Assembly: GCA_024704765.1 (NCBI GenBank)
Contig: JAKMXF010000307.1
Span: 248,001 to 312,000, forward strand
Length of the DNA stretch: 64,000 nt
Direction: 5' to 3'
Source of the DNA: Oopsacas minuta
Lineage: Eukaryota > Porifera > Hexactinellida > Lyssacinosida > Leucopsacidae
In this document: piece after piece, positions 43,456 through 54,883 of the stretch
Layout of the letters: each line of letters opens with the position of its first letter
How positions within the stretch are numbered: the stretch's first letter is position 1
Notes under the pieces: generated by a model
Seen by the model: the letters and a program-made list of their open reading frames with translations, nothing else
Told to the model about the DNA's origin: nothing
Database searches by the model: none
Program-made: the position numbers and the translations under genes

Positions 43456-46397
43456 CACAGTGGCACGAAATGGCTATTAACTAGAAAATTGTATGTAGAG
43501 TGCAGATACACCCATAAAAAGTGTTATTAACAAACTGGTTTTCTAACCCGATCAAGAGATTGGCATATTCAGTTTCGTTGTACGGCTTCATTAGTTATGA
43601 TGTCATAGTCAATTTATTATCACCAAGAATAATACCCATCCTAGTTCTCATCATCGAGAATAATGGAATTCACTAAACGACATTGAATACTCTTCAACTC
43701 ACTTGTTGAGTTCTTTGGCTGCTTTTCTGGGATTTTTATGTTCAGCAGTAATATGGGATCACTCTGAAAAATAAGCCTGATGAAGGTGCCATGAATATTC
43801 TATTCATAACTAAATTTTCATGAGAGACGTTCCTCATATCAGCGAAATTGTTTATTAAAAGCCTCAATACCTTCTTCAGATAGAGCCTCTATTCCACGAC
43901 CTTCATTGAAATCTGCAATTATACCTGAAGCATGGCTAGCGGCTTATGTAGTGTTGGACAAATTTTGGCCCACGGGAAATTTACTACAATCGATTGATAA
44001 ACTGCTTTATAAGCAATCTCTAGTTCTTCTGGGTCAATTCTCCTACTGCAATTGAAGACTCGTAATATAGTACCAAGGTTGTTACAAATATCAATGACTG
44101 ACGTATGATATTCAAATGGAAGGATTGTTAAAATCCAATAAAGAAAATCTTTGTCACTATCGTCTAGTGTCTTCAAACAAATCCGTGCTACATTTCCTGT
44201 AGCTGATGTGCCCCCTTGTGTAGATGGAACATCAATAAACATGTACAGCTTGTCTTTTATTAGACTGACTACTAGCTTCTTGGACTCTGAAAGAGTGGTT
44301 GAAGAAGGGGAACATTAACTAGTCTCTCCTGCGACCAAGTGGGTGACTAGATTTAAAAACCATGCGAAACATCTAAGACAAGCATGTAGAAGAGACCCTG
44401 AAATAATATCTCTATCCGAAGTTGGTTTGTGGGTGATTTTAAATCTTAGCTCGGGTTTACGTGCAAGAAATTCTTCCTCTTCTACTTCTTTCGAACAAGA
44501 TTCTAGCATCATGTATAGTTTTGCTAATTGGAAATCCTGCCTAGGCCAATGTCAAGTCATGAATTTGCTTGAAGTTGACAGTACATAACTGGCAATTAGC
44601 AGCTCCTTGCTCCACTAAACATGAGAGCCATTTTAGTGTCAATATTAGATCTAAAATTCGAACATTCTCATAACCATTACTCAACTTCAGACTATTTTGT
44701 TCTATAAGCGCTGTCTATTCATTAATCATAGAATCCATGAGATATTTAACGTTGTCTAGATTTTCAGGAAGAGTGAGAATTATGACTGGACGCGAAGAAA
44801 AGGGTGAATTTGGGACTAGATTCGTCCAAACTGAAACTCCATCCTCTGAATTAATTTGTAATACCTTAAAACCAAACAGGAGAATGTTTTTAGTGGTAAG
44901 ATCAGGATGAGCCATAACTTGTTGATCTATTCGGTGACATCCTGGGCCATCAAGTCGTCTGATATTCGTATATCTATAGGATAGCGGACTTGATTTATGT
45001 TAGAAAGAATTCTATCTACTGTAGAAGTAAGGAGTTTTTGATGAGATATCCCAACACCTATTGGATAATCTAGTTTAACTAAGTGAACCTCGGCTGTGAG
45101 ACATATTTTTGCACGGTGAATGGTGAGATGATTGTGCCCTGGAAGTTTAAACCCCTCAGTTAATAATATACGACGCAATTCCATATATTTAATTTTACCA
45201 ATCTCTAATGAATCCATCAAATACGGTGCTTTATCACAATAGAGTGTACTACATGTGGGTTGTTTCCTTTGGCAATAATCTTCTTACATACCTTTGAAAT
45301 TGAGAATTCGCGTTCTTTTTTGCGAAATCAACATTAACAAGTAAGAAACGATAGTTTAGGAGCAACATGTTCTTTTTCAGCAACGGCTCTAAGGTGTGAG
45401 ATTAATGAATCTAAACCCATACTTCCGCCTTTGGTTGACAGTTTATCAATATGCCTATATGGCACACGATTGACATCTTCTTCGAACGTAAGTGTACTCT
45501 GAATAGATGGAGTCACGCTCACTTCGTGCTCTCGTGGATATACAATCGTTATTGATATGTTTGCAAGTTGGCAAAAGAGTGATTCATTCCAAATCTCCAA
45601 GCTCTTGTCTCTTGCGAAATCTCTTCCCTCGAGGCTCAAGTTAGAAAATTTAGGCGTATTTCATCATACAGAGAATCAATGAGAGCAAATTCTGCAACAA
45701 ATTCCTTAGATATTGAACTAAAACTATTGTTTTTGTTGCTCTTAAAATAACGAAAAGCTTTACGTTGTTCATTTTGTACTGATTAGTAAAGTTGAATAGG
45801 TTATAATGAAGACATATAAATACAACTATAAGAAAACAAAAGTTTTTGAAGAGTGAATTATGTCAAAATACTCGGAGTACTTAAGTCTATAGAAGAAATT
45901 GACTACTTTCGTCAAATTTCAACAGCTTTGAGATGGCATAAATATTTATGATAAAATAATGTGCTTTCATAAAATATATACAACATGATTGTCAACTGTT
46001 TTCAATTTTAGTTCTGCAATCTTAATGTTTCAAGAAATTTTGATAATCGCAAAAATATAACCAAGTTAGATATCAGAATATTTCGAGAATGTAACTGTGT
46101 ATTTGATTAGAAAAAGCCATAAATAAGCTATAAATTATAATGCATCGAAAGGATGTAGCGTATGTAATAATGATTATCATTAAATTGATTAGCAATGTCA
46201 CTGTTAGGAAATTTCTAATTGTCAAGGAATTTTTGAGCATGTGAAACGTATAAGGAGTTCTAGCAGCATCATTAAAGCTTATATAAATCGAGTTAATGTG
46301 ATTCCTGGTTAAATTAGGTATGGCGAAGTCGAAAATATTCTTTACGAGGCAATTCAACTAATGGACTTTTTCAAATTCCACTTACCGTGCCACTGTG
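43456..46397 (-). mobile_element. Transib/RAG1-like transposon
   Basis: A 13-bp perfect inverted repeat CCACAGTGGCACG (43455-43467) / CGTGCCACTGTGG (46386-46398) brackets 2,942 bp. The ends begin CACAGTG, which is both the Transib terminal pattern and the consensus heptamer of vertebrate recombination signal sequences. The interior encodes a RAG1-core-like transposase on the minus strand. No 5-bp target duplication could be read, so the borders rest on the repeat and the size. Confidence 0.7.
43740..45800 (-). pseudogene. RAG1-core-like transposase pseudogene
   Basis: Frames in RAG1/Transib order: HLRAVAEKEHVAPK (45400); YLMDSLEIGKIKYMELRRIL; DGLDGPGCHRIDQQ read across a frameshift near 44940 (first acid motif); and NILLFGFKVLQI with VWTNLVPNSPFSSRPV. 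Next come GAANCQLCTVNF (zinc C-x2-C), THKPTSDRDIISGSLLH (second acid), GGTSATGNVARICL, FPWAKICPTLHKPLA, and LSEEGIEAFNKQFRRY (catalytic E). The end is FIRLIFQSDPILL. Several frameshifts and stops disable it. It is homologous in layout to the relic at 23556-25470 but diverged, and no C-terminal zinc knuckle was seen. Confidence 0.7.
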
Positions 46398-46402
46398 GAT
46401 TA

Positions 46403-46790
46403 TCCATGTTGATTTCAATAATACTATTCCTATGAATATATCCATCGTCCAGAACTTTTACTATGTACAATTATGATTGACATTTCAAACATCTAGTAAG
46501 TATATAGAAAATTCAGAAGTGAATAATGTCATTTTCATGGATATTTCAACAAATATCTCCTTTGTTCTACCTCTCATTTGAAAAATATATTGCAAAAAAT
46601 TGGTTTATTAATTGAACATTTAGATGAAGTCATTTTAAGCATGCCAAACCAAATTTGACATTATTCCTAAGATTGGAAGTATGATTTTACTTTGGGGACA
46701 GTGTCTCACTTATGCGGTCTACGATTTAATAACTATTGTCATAATATGTATACACTAACCGATCGAAGTATTTCAACACAACTCAATGTA
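46403..46790. other. No supported gene
   Basis: Short AT-rich spacer between the Transib-like element and a hAT MITE. Confidence 0.4.
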
Positions 46791-46798
46791 CAATATAT

Positions 46799-47358
46799 CA
46801 GAGATGGAACCGGTCGACTGGTCGGGTCGGATTGGGTCGGGTCGGATACCGGTCGAAGACCTCGACCGGCCGGTCATAATTTCTGAATATGGTAAATCTG
46901 AATTTGATCTAGTTGTGCTAAAGGAGGCAGCGTTAAACGGACTTTGGCCGTAAAATTTCGTACATTTTCTACATTTCAATAGTTCTATCTTTTACATTTC
47001 TGTATTAAATAAATTTTATGTGCATAATCATCCATTATATACTGCCTGGCCAAAAGTACTCGAACGCCAGGGCTACAATTAGTACATGGCACCAATATAA
47101 ATACCACATTAGTTATAGACAAATTATTGAAAATTATTTAATACATTTTTTGAATATATATTAATTCATCAACCATGAGCAAAAGAGATTTCTACTTTCT
47201 GCAATACCCACAGAATATTCAACATATTCTCGCCGTGTGCCACTTGTGTCACAAGTGCAGGGTTTTCCAATACTTTTGGTCAGGTAGTGTATAGTCAAAG
47301 TCACCAGTCGACCGGCCGGTCGGGTCGAGTCATGAAAAACTGACCGGTTCCATCTCTA
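46799..47358. mobile_element. hAT MITE with GTCGG-rich ends
   Basis: Ends CAGAGATGGAACCGGTCGAC and, reverse complement, TAGAGATGGAACCGGTCAG, with a perfect 8-bp duplication CAATATAT (46791-46798, 47359-47366). Both ends carry repeated GGGTCGG/GGCCGGTC units. A 248-bp MITE is nested inside; without it the element is about 310 bp and non-coding. Confidence 0.88.
47040..47289. mobile_element. 248-bp Tc1-like MITE, copy 2
   Basis: Ends ACTGCCTGGCCAAAAGTACT and, reverse complement, CACTACCTGACCAAAAGTAT with TA on both sides (47038-47039, 47290-47291). Non-coding. This full-length copy is the reference for the split copy at 37252/39292. Confidence 0.82.
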
Positions 47359-47366
47359 CAATATAT

Positions 47367-48117
47367 ATCCTGGCCATACATCGATTCTAAACATCCATAA
47401 GAAAATAGACCTGAAAGAACGATATGACTGTGTTAGTTAATGTTATACCGACTAAATCCCTGAAAACTCTATATTTCATTATTTAATAGCCACATTTTGC
47501 CTATTGAAAATACTAAACTAATTGTAAATCAATTAATATTGCACAAAGCTCAAATTTGACGAACAAATCTGATAGCATATTTGAATTCTACCGGTTTGTG
47601 TTACCCCAGCATGAACATTTCGAATTTTTACAACAAATAATATAGACTTATGACATTTTCATATTTGTTCAACTTGGCAAAATTGGCATATATCAAATAT
47701 GTATGGGCCACTCATATATTAACATAAATATTGCAATAATCGACATATTTGCACTATACAAATATTTGCAATTCGGTTTAGAGAATCTCAAGTGATTTTC
47801 ATAAACTATTCCATTCTGGTGCCAATAGTCTAGTAAAGTGCCACTTCTGACACAAAATATTAAAATGCAAAAAAGTCAACGAGATATGCTCTACACATTT
47901 CGAAAAATACATAATGGAGTTAATACAGATCTGTAGAATTCAAGTAAGCTATCAGAATTGTTCCATCTCATTTGAGTTTTGGTTAAATATGAATTTGAAT
48001 ATGTAATTAGCTCATTATCTATTTAATGAGCAAAGTGTGGCTATTAAATATCAAATTACTAATATTTCAAGGATTTATCCTGGACAATCTTAACTAACCC
48101 AGTTATATAGCTATTTC
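47367..48117. other. No supported gene
   Basis: AT-rich sequence without recognised features. Confidence 0.4.
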
Positions 48118-48125
48118 AGGTATAT

Positions 48126-48584
48126 CAGCGGTACCCAACCTTTTAGAACCAAGTGTCAGTTCCTAGTAATATGTGAGTCAGGCGGGCCAAACTTCTCTTT
48201 TATACCCTATGTCCTATGTCCTAAGAGTAAGCAATTAGGACTACTTCACACATTTCTTAGTAACTAACATTGAACTAATACTACACTTTACTAACATGTT
48301 AATGAGAAACTACATATATATGTAGGCATTCGTTAAACAAACTAGACAGTAAACAAGAGATTACACAATATATGAATAGTATTAGAGAATACATATAGGC
48401 GAGCCAAAATTGTATATTCACTGTTGCAGTAATCAAAAAAATGTGTTAATTAATACGCTTCATGAGTTGGCAAAGTGGCACTAATTTGTTAGTAGTAAGC
48501 GAATACATAAGAGTAGGCAAATTGGAGATAGGGTTTGGCGGGCCAGAACTTTTGTGAACGCGGGCCGTAGGTTGGGGACCTCTG
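48126..48584. mobile_element. hAT MITE, 459 bp
   Basis: Ends CAGCGGTACCCAACCTTTTA and, reverse complement, CAGAGGTCCCCAACCTACGG, with a perfect 8-bp duplication AGGTATAT (48118-48125, 48585-48592). GGCGGGCC blocks lie just inside both ends. No frame. Confidence 0.9.
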
Positions 48585-48592
48585 AGGTATAT

Positions 48593-50740
48593 CATCGTAT
48601 GGAATTTCAACTATTCGTAGTATAGCAAGGATATGTAATTGTACATTTAATTATGTTGAAAGACTTATTCCCGGTATTATAGCGTATTCATTAAAGAGCG
48701 TATAGATATACATTATCCTTCGACAACTCAAATATTCTCTACTATTCACCCAGTCTATATATTTTGGCAGTTTTTAGCGAATTGTTGGAGATTATGATAG
48801 TACTTTTGCATGATGTTTTGAGACGCCTAGTAGATTGAGACAATAGTATGAGACAACCATGGATGGGCCATTAGAAATTATACAGGTGAAATTCTGATAC
48901 GCTGTGTTAGATTGAGACACTATATAAAGCAATAACAATTTATTTTGTCTCCATGTGTAAATTGATGATTAAAATATAAGGAAGCTGTACCCAACTTCTT
49001 AAGTCTTACTTCATATCCATTAAGATTGACAACTACGGTCCGATACTGTATATTTCAAGGGCGGACGACAGTAAAGTACTGGTTATTACAACTCTCAGGA
49101 TACCACAATATAGGACTGGGATCAAACTCATTGTGGACCAGTTAGTACACATACTGGCTACCAGTATGTTGAAAATCACTGAGGTACATTTGTGGCCAAC
49201 TCGCACATCGAACTATAGGTTTATGCAATGCCCCATAGGAATTATTCATAGTAAGCTGTCATGGCAGGGACAAATTTCTCAATTAAACATACACATGCTA
49301 ATACAAAAAGTGGTAAGTGCAACAATTGGGCCAGTATCTATATAATTTATATGAATTAATATAAGTAGCTGATGATATACTCGTTGTATAACAATTGAAT
49401 AATAACATAGAGCAGGGTGCTCAAACTTTTAAATCTTCGGGCCACTTTAAAATTAGGCTCCGACCCACGACCACCAATCATAGATCGCTATGACATTAGT
49501 TTAATCAATTTCCAAGCTATACTATTTGACCTCATATTCCATTAACAATGGATTCTACTTATAAATTCAGGTTATTGACTTAAATATAATCTTGCAAATG
49601 GATTCGAATAATTTGATGTCTCTTTTTGAACGCAACTTGTTGCTAGCAAGTGGATAAAAGTACTAAAACCAGATTCGGGATATACTATGTACTGTTCGTA
49701 GTAGAATAACATTGAAGAAAACCTACCTACACTAAGAAATTTATTTAATGGGAGTGATGATATTGCTTGGATTAAACTAATAAATCAATATCCTACGACC
49801 TACGTTATACTTGTGAAACTCGAATAATTGATAGAATTGGTAAATGCAAACAATAGTTACCAAATACTGTATTCATACTAGGAACATTGATGCATATGTA
49901 GAGTATCTATAATAATTTCAATATTATGTTTAGAAAAACAATTATTATGTGACTTTCGAAGTACATCAATCTACTGTGATATATATGAACAATGAAACCA
50001 AGAAAATTTCCGCGGTGTCACCGTTTGACCAGCCTTGACATAGAGTGTATATGCTTCTTGTTTTTGGTAGCTCATTTACAATAATCTCTAAGGCTCGAAC
50101 ACATTCATAGAATTTTTGAAAAGTTGACAAATTGGATGGAATCTTATCACAATAAGGACAAAAGTAAAATAAAATCAATCAATCAAGTAGCCAATCAAAT
50201 ATTTCTATCGAATTTGGAAATGAATTCCATAGAATACAAATAAATTGTCATTACATTTTTGGAGAAAAGTATCCTGAGGACATCAGGGATAAATTCTACT
50301 CTTAATTCAGTTCAACAAAGATTCACATCGTCTGGCATTAATCAATATATTCGTGAATACATAGGAATTTCATAATGATAGATAAATTGAAAATTTATGA
50401 CTAGTCATAATTATTCGCATTCTTTCGTTTTAGTTGTTGATTCGCAACGTCCTCATTATATTAAGAATAGTTCGACTGTTCTTAAGGCAGATGTCAGATA
50501 TTAAAGTTGCTATTAATGAAAGTCTCGAATTCATCTAAGTAACTTTATCGAATTCGTCATAAAAAATTGTGTGAGTTCAATTATGCTTGGAGAATTAGGG
50601 CCTTGAATGGTTACCATGTTGCAGAGATCCGATGGATTCCTATAAAGCACAAAGTGCTTAGCTTTCTTGCCCTGTGGGCTCACGAACACTCCGGATCCTC
50701 TTGTATTCTTGTTGTTAAAAGTTCAATAGAAAATAGGAGG
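48593..50740. other. No supported gene; solo hAT end at 49416
   Basis: CAGGGTGCTCAAACTTTTAA at 49416 is a hAT-type terminus without a partner. The frame at 49966-50178 (minus) is open for 70 codons but has no convincing donor. Confidence 0.35.
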
Positions 50741-50749
50741 ACAACTTGA

Positions 50750-51672
50750 CAAGCATAAATTTATTTCCTCTTCAACTGTTTGCAGTCTTTCAATTTTTAT
50801 ATTCAGAATATTTTTGAGTGCGAAGAAGCCGAGTTCACAAAATAATTAGTCCAAAAATGCTGTAGATTTTAAGAGCCTAAGTTATTATCAGAGGGCAATG
50901 TGTTTTAACATATATTTAGAATATATCAAGGTCTATTTCTTTATACATTAATTTCAAGATGTGATCATTCCTAATATCATCCAACTCTTCTTCCTCCTCG
51001 ATATCTAATAGAAGATCGTTTAATCCACCCCGAATAATGGATTTCTCACCCAGTCATAATCTTCATTAGGCAAATTTGGAATGCAACGCTGAATTTTATC
51101 TTGTAATGTGTTAAGGTATTCAGTGATATGCGAAATAATCCATATGCATTGCTCAAAGCGGGATGAAGAAAAATATCTAAATTCACTTTTGTAACTCGGA
51201 TTTTATAGAAGTATTTTTTCATTCAGATACTACATCTTATGTGTAGAAATGCGGATAGAAGTGGAAATACAACATATCTGTAGCATTAGCTAACTTTGCA
51301 CACCAAGTTGTATCAGCAAATAAATTCACAAAACTTCTTTGATATCTTCAATAGTGAAAAACTTAACCAGATATTTTTTCAGTTCATAGATGCGAGACAA
51401 TCTTTTACTCTCGATAGTAATTTGACCTCTCTGCGGCTTGACATGTTGATATCCCATTTCTTCACAAAGCGTAGTAAATTAAGTAAGATTTCGGCGGCAT
51501 TTGATCAAATTCACGTTTTACAAAGTCGTCAAGTGCAGCTTTTGTTGAAATCCCATCATCTAATGCTTCGCGGTGAAAAAGTAGTGTATGGTTACGATCT
51601 CCTTGTTTGCTGTTTTGTCAAAGTTACAAATCTCTTCATTGACCCAAACATTGTTGGAGCAATCTGTACAAT
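50750..51672 (-). pseudogene. ZBED5/FAM200-type hAT transposase, 3' part
   Basis: Minus-strand frames give CTD-x-APTMFGS (second catalytic acid region, cut by MULE B), a degraded HREAL block, LCEEMGYQHVKPQRG, KRLSRIYELKKYL and FCELGFFALKNILNIK with LQTVEEE (C-terminal region). The frame shifts often. The 5' part of the same gene is at 58180-58900 beyond MULE B. Confidence 0.65.
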
Positions 51673-51935
51673 GGAATACCGACAATTCGCACCTAATTTG
51701 ATTGGTCAATTAATTCCGAATATGATTTTTAGCATTGTATGATCAATTTTTGTTGTTATTTATGTATATAAAGTAAAGAAATTTCCAAAAGTTCGTATAC
51801 TTCTAATGGCTACAGAGGTAATTGAGTGTTCGAATAGCATATCGTGAATATTCGACTTAGAGAGTGACTTTCAAAGCATACATAAGATACTTAGTAATAC
51901 ATAACACAAATTATCAGTTGATTAGGAGTAACCTA

Positions 51936-51973
51936 GGCGCCCGAAAGGTGCCTATTGAGGACGCTTCGTGTCC
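51936..51973. other. Paired GC-rich hairpins, copy B
   Basis: Same GGCGCCCGAAAGGTGCC and GGACGCTTCGTGTCC stems as at 7362-7399. Conservation between copies shows they are part of the MULE. Confidence 0.5.
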
Positions 51974-52012
51974 GCAACCGCGTACCGCAAGGAAGAGTAG
52001 CTTACTTGTATA

Positions 52013-54026
52013 CTGTATTTCCCTGAATAAGCGCCCCGGCGCTTATTTTTTCGTGCACATGAAACTCCAGGCCCTTATTTTGAGGAAGATGATAGAAATT
52101 AGTTTTCCCTAATTAAATAGGTAGTATCTAAAAATACATTGATGAAGTTAGTACTATATAAAAGCTACGTAACTATGCAGTGCATTTATAAGGATCATCC
52201 TGGACCTCCTCACACAAATTTTCGTCATCTAGGATAACAATTTGATTTAGTTCATCTTGTTCAAAGTCTAGTTCGTGCGGGTTTTCAGACTTGTCATCCA
52301 TACCGTTGTTTATGGTCAGTTCTTCTAATTTCTGAACTAGCTCATCACGCTTGTTGAAAAGTATCCTATTCTCTTTAATAACTGTGATCTTATCATTTTC
52401 GGAATTGTCAATACTATTTGAAATTGCGCACGACTTGAAAGATTCTGTAATGATTTCTGTGGATAAGGGTTCCCAGGCTTTTTTGACCCACGAGGCTACT
52501 AAAAGTTTAGTAGGAGCTTTCATGTTACCACCACGTGTGTACTCTTTCTCACCTTCACTCATCCACTGCTCATACTGCTCACGATAAGCAGCTTTAAAGG
52601 ACTTATTCCAGGACACATCAGGCGCTTGGATCAGACCGGTGCATCCTCCAGGAATAACTGCATGTCAGTTTTCAGCCTTGCAACCTCTTTTTTGACACTA
52701 TCTTGGATATGACATCTAAAACTGTTCCAAACAAGTAGTCTCCGCCCGAATGATAATCCTCCCCATACAGTTTGTAACCATTCATGGGTCAACTTTTCAT
52801 CCATCCATCCATTACTACTCATAACACAAACAACACCACTGAGTTCATTAAGATCACGATCACGTCTTTTACCTTTGAAAACAATAAATGGGGGTAGTTT
52901 AATGCCATTTGCTTTAGCAGCGAGACACACAGTAATGCGGGACTTTTCGTGGCCGGTTGTCCTAATTGGGATAGATTTCTGTCCCACGAAATCGACAGTT
53001 GTATCGACAGGCATGTCAAACCATATTGGAGTCTCATCCATGGCTCCGATATGGGAAAGCTGGTATCGATTACGTAGAATTTGCGAGCGTACGAAGATGA
53101 TGTAATTCATCAACTTTGGAATGACTGTTTCAGGAATCTTTTGTCCAACTGTAGTACGACGCCTGAGAGTAATATTGTGTCTACCAAAAAAGTTCCGTAG
53201 CCAACCGCGACTTGCTACGAAGGATTCTTCTTCTCCAGCATAGAGTTCTAGAGCCTTTCCCTGTACCATTTTACGTGTAACTCTCAGCCTCTGGCTTCTC
53301 AGTTCCTCAATCCATGAATACAAACTTTCCTCCAACGTCTCGAATGAAGGCGGCCGACCACCGCCATCTAGCCTACGACGCTTTGCATTATGAGCAGCTT
53401 CACAACTATCTTTTAGCTTGTCTTTATTTTTGCACCATTCTCGGATACGCTTGCAGTCGACACCATACTTTCGAGCTGCTTCTTCCTTTGAATTTCCAGA
53501 AGTTACAAAACAAACAGCTTCTAATTTAAATTCAAGTGTGTAGCTATGAAACTTTCGTTTTATTTGTCCTTTTTCCATATTTACTATTGCTAATATGAAA
53601 GGGAAGACAATATTATGTAGCTAATAATGGCTAGTACCGGTACACAAATTACTATTTGTACAATTTGAAAAATCTAACATATAAACTCAACACAATACAA
53701 TTTGTAATCCAACATCTATTAATCGAGCTTTATACTAATCAGAATGTTTTTCACATCACGTAATCAGTTCACACTAACACGTTTATTACGCCTACTTTCA
53801 GTTTTTTAATCGATAGAATCATAATGTAAACATTATTCATTCATTCAAACTTGTGATATACCATATACATATACCTTTACTGATCAATGAATTTCAATCC
53901 CTAGCGTTTATTTAAACGGGCACTTATAATAGACCGGCGCTTATTCTTTTCGTTCATATGAAACCCTCGGCGCTTATTCAAACCGACGCTTATTCAAACT
54001 CCCGGCGCTTATTCGGGGAAATACGG
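52013..54026 (-). mobile_element. pogo/Tigger-like element nested in MULE B
   Basis: Ends CTGTATTTCCCTGAATAAGC and, reverse complement, CCGTATTTCCCCGAATAAGC, flanked by TA (52011-52012, 54027-54028). Copy A retains the empty site (CTTGTATATGTTGAA at 7431). Multiple GGCGCTTATT units lie inside each end (for example 52039, 53938, 53971, 53988 and 54004). These are probably transposase-binding sites. Confidence 0.92.
52173..53578 (-). pseudogene. pogo-type transposase, frameshifted, altered catalytic site
   Basis: The first frame (53578-52631, 315 residues) has a psq/CENP-B-type helix-turn-helix (residues 12-58: TLEFKLEAV, SKEEAARKYGV, RIREWCK). A Tc5/CENP-B DNA-binding half follows (about 75-140), then the DDE_1 core with IGAMDETPIWFDMP (D181). 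The second acid motif reads LLVWNSFRCH, with N285 where family members have D. The second frame (52616-52173) begins MSWNKSFKAAY and continues the C-terminus. A one-base change near 52660 separates them, and the third acid lies in the stretch between (PDV codons near 52620). An acidic tail follows. Confidence 0.87.
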
Positions 54027-54790
54027 TATGTTGAATTTTTGAACTATACAAGTAGTAAAGTATAGATTGCACAATCTGTGATCAAAGAATTATCCATACA
54101 TTTGGGAAAATATAAATAAAATCATTCCGGATTTATTATAATACAATTTGAAGCTGTTCTTCTATGGAAAATCTTTCTTATATTTCCCCACATTGAGCTG
54201 GGCTAACTCAAAATTGCTACTTAAATTCCTTTAATAATACGGTAGACTCCGCTTAATAGAGCCACCGGTTAATCTGGCCAACACCTTTATCCAGTAAATA
54301 TAGGTGATAATTTAATAACTGGATGGGTACTGTTTCGGTTAAGTAAACTAGCCATCCACTTTTAAATATTGGCCTTGCTGAGATAGAACGGAATGATATC
54401 TGTAACAGATATTTTGTTCATTTAACTTATAATCATGATATCACTTAGGTCATGATTAAATGAACTTCATACCCCTACACAATTATCCTACAAAATGGGG
54501 ACATGAGAATACTTGCCAGTAGGATATCCAATTCAAGCATTAAGTGTTACGTAAAGTTTGAACCACCCCGTTCGTGCCAGGAAATTAACCCTTTAGGTTT
54601 CTATTCGATAACAAGTCAGATGAATCAAGTCAAGTCATAAATAAACTATATTTAATGTCTAATATGCATGTGTCAACAAACTAATTGAATAAAAATAATG
54701 ATAAATATAATAAAAATAAGAGAATAAACAATTATGATAAATTAAAATACATATATATAAGAGAATAGTGTTGTAGGAGAAAGATCAAGA

Positions 54791-54845
54791 GAGGTGCAGC
54801 TACCGCATCATAACCATTGTTCTTCTTCCATGGTAGCTGCACCTC
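54791..54845. repeat. Perfect 14-bp hairpin before left-arm gene, copy B
   Basis: GAGGTGCAGCTACC and GGTAGCTGCACCTC pair perfectly across a 27-base loop. Conserved with 8193-8247, followed by a shorter GGAGA repeat at 54849-54885. Confidence 0.8.
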
Positions 54846-54883
54846 AATGGAGAGGATAGAGGAGAGGAGAGGAGAGGAGTGGA

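Noticed and set aside
46800-46880. GTCGG tandem repeat as a CRISPR or satellite
   Set aside because: Units are short and irregular and form the inverted ends of a hAT MITE with an 8-bp duplication.
49966-50178. Minus-strand host exon (open 70 codons)
   Set aside because: Acceptor is weak and no convincing donor keeps the frame; no motif recognised.
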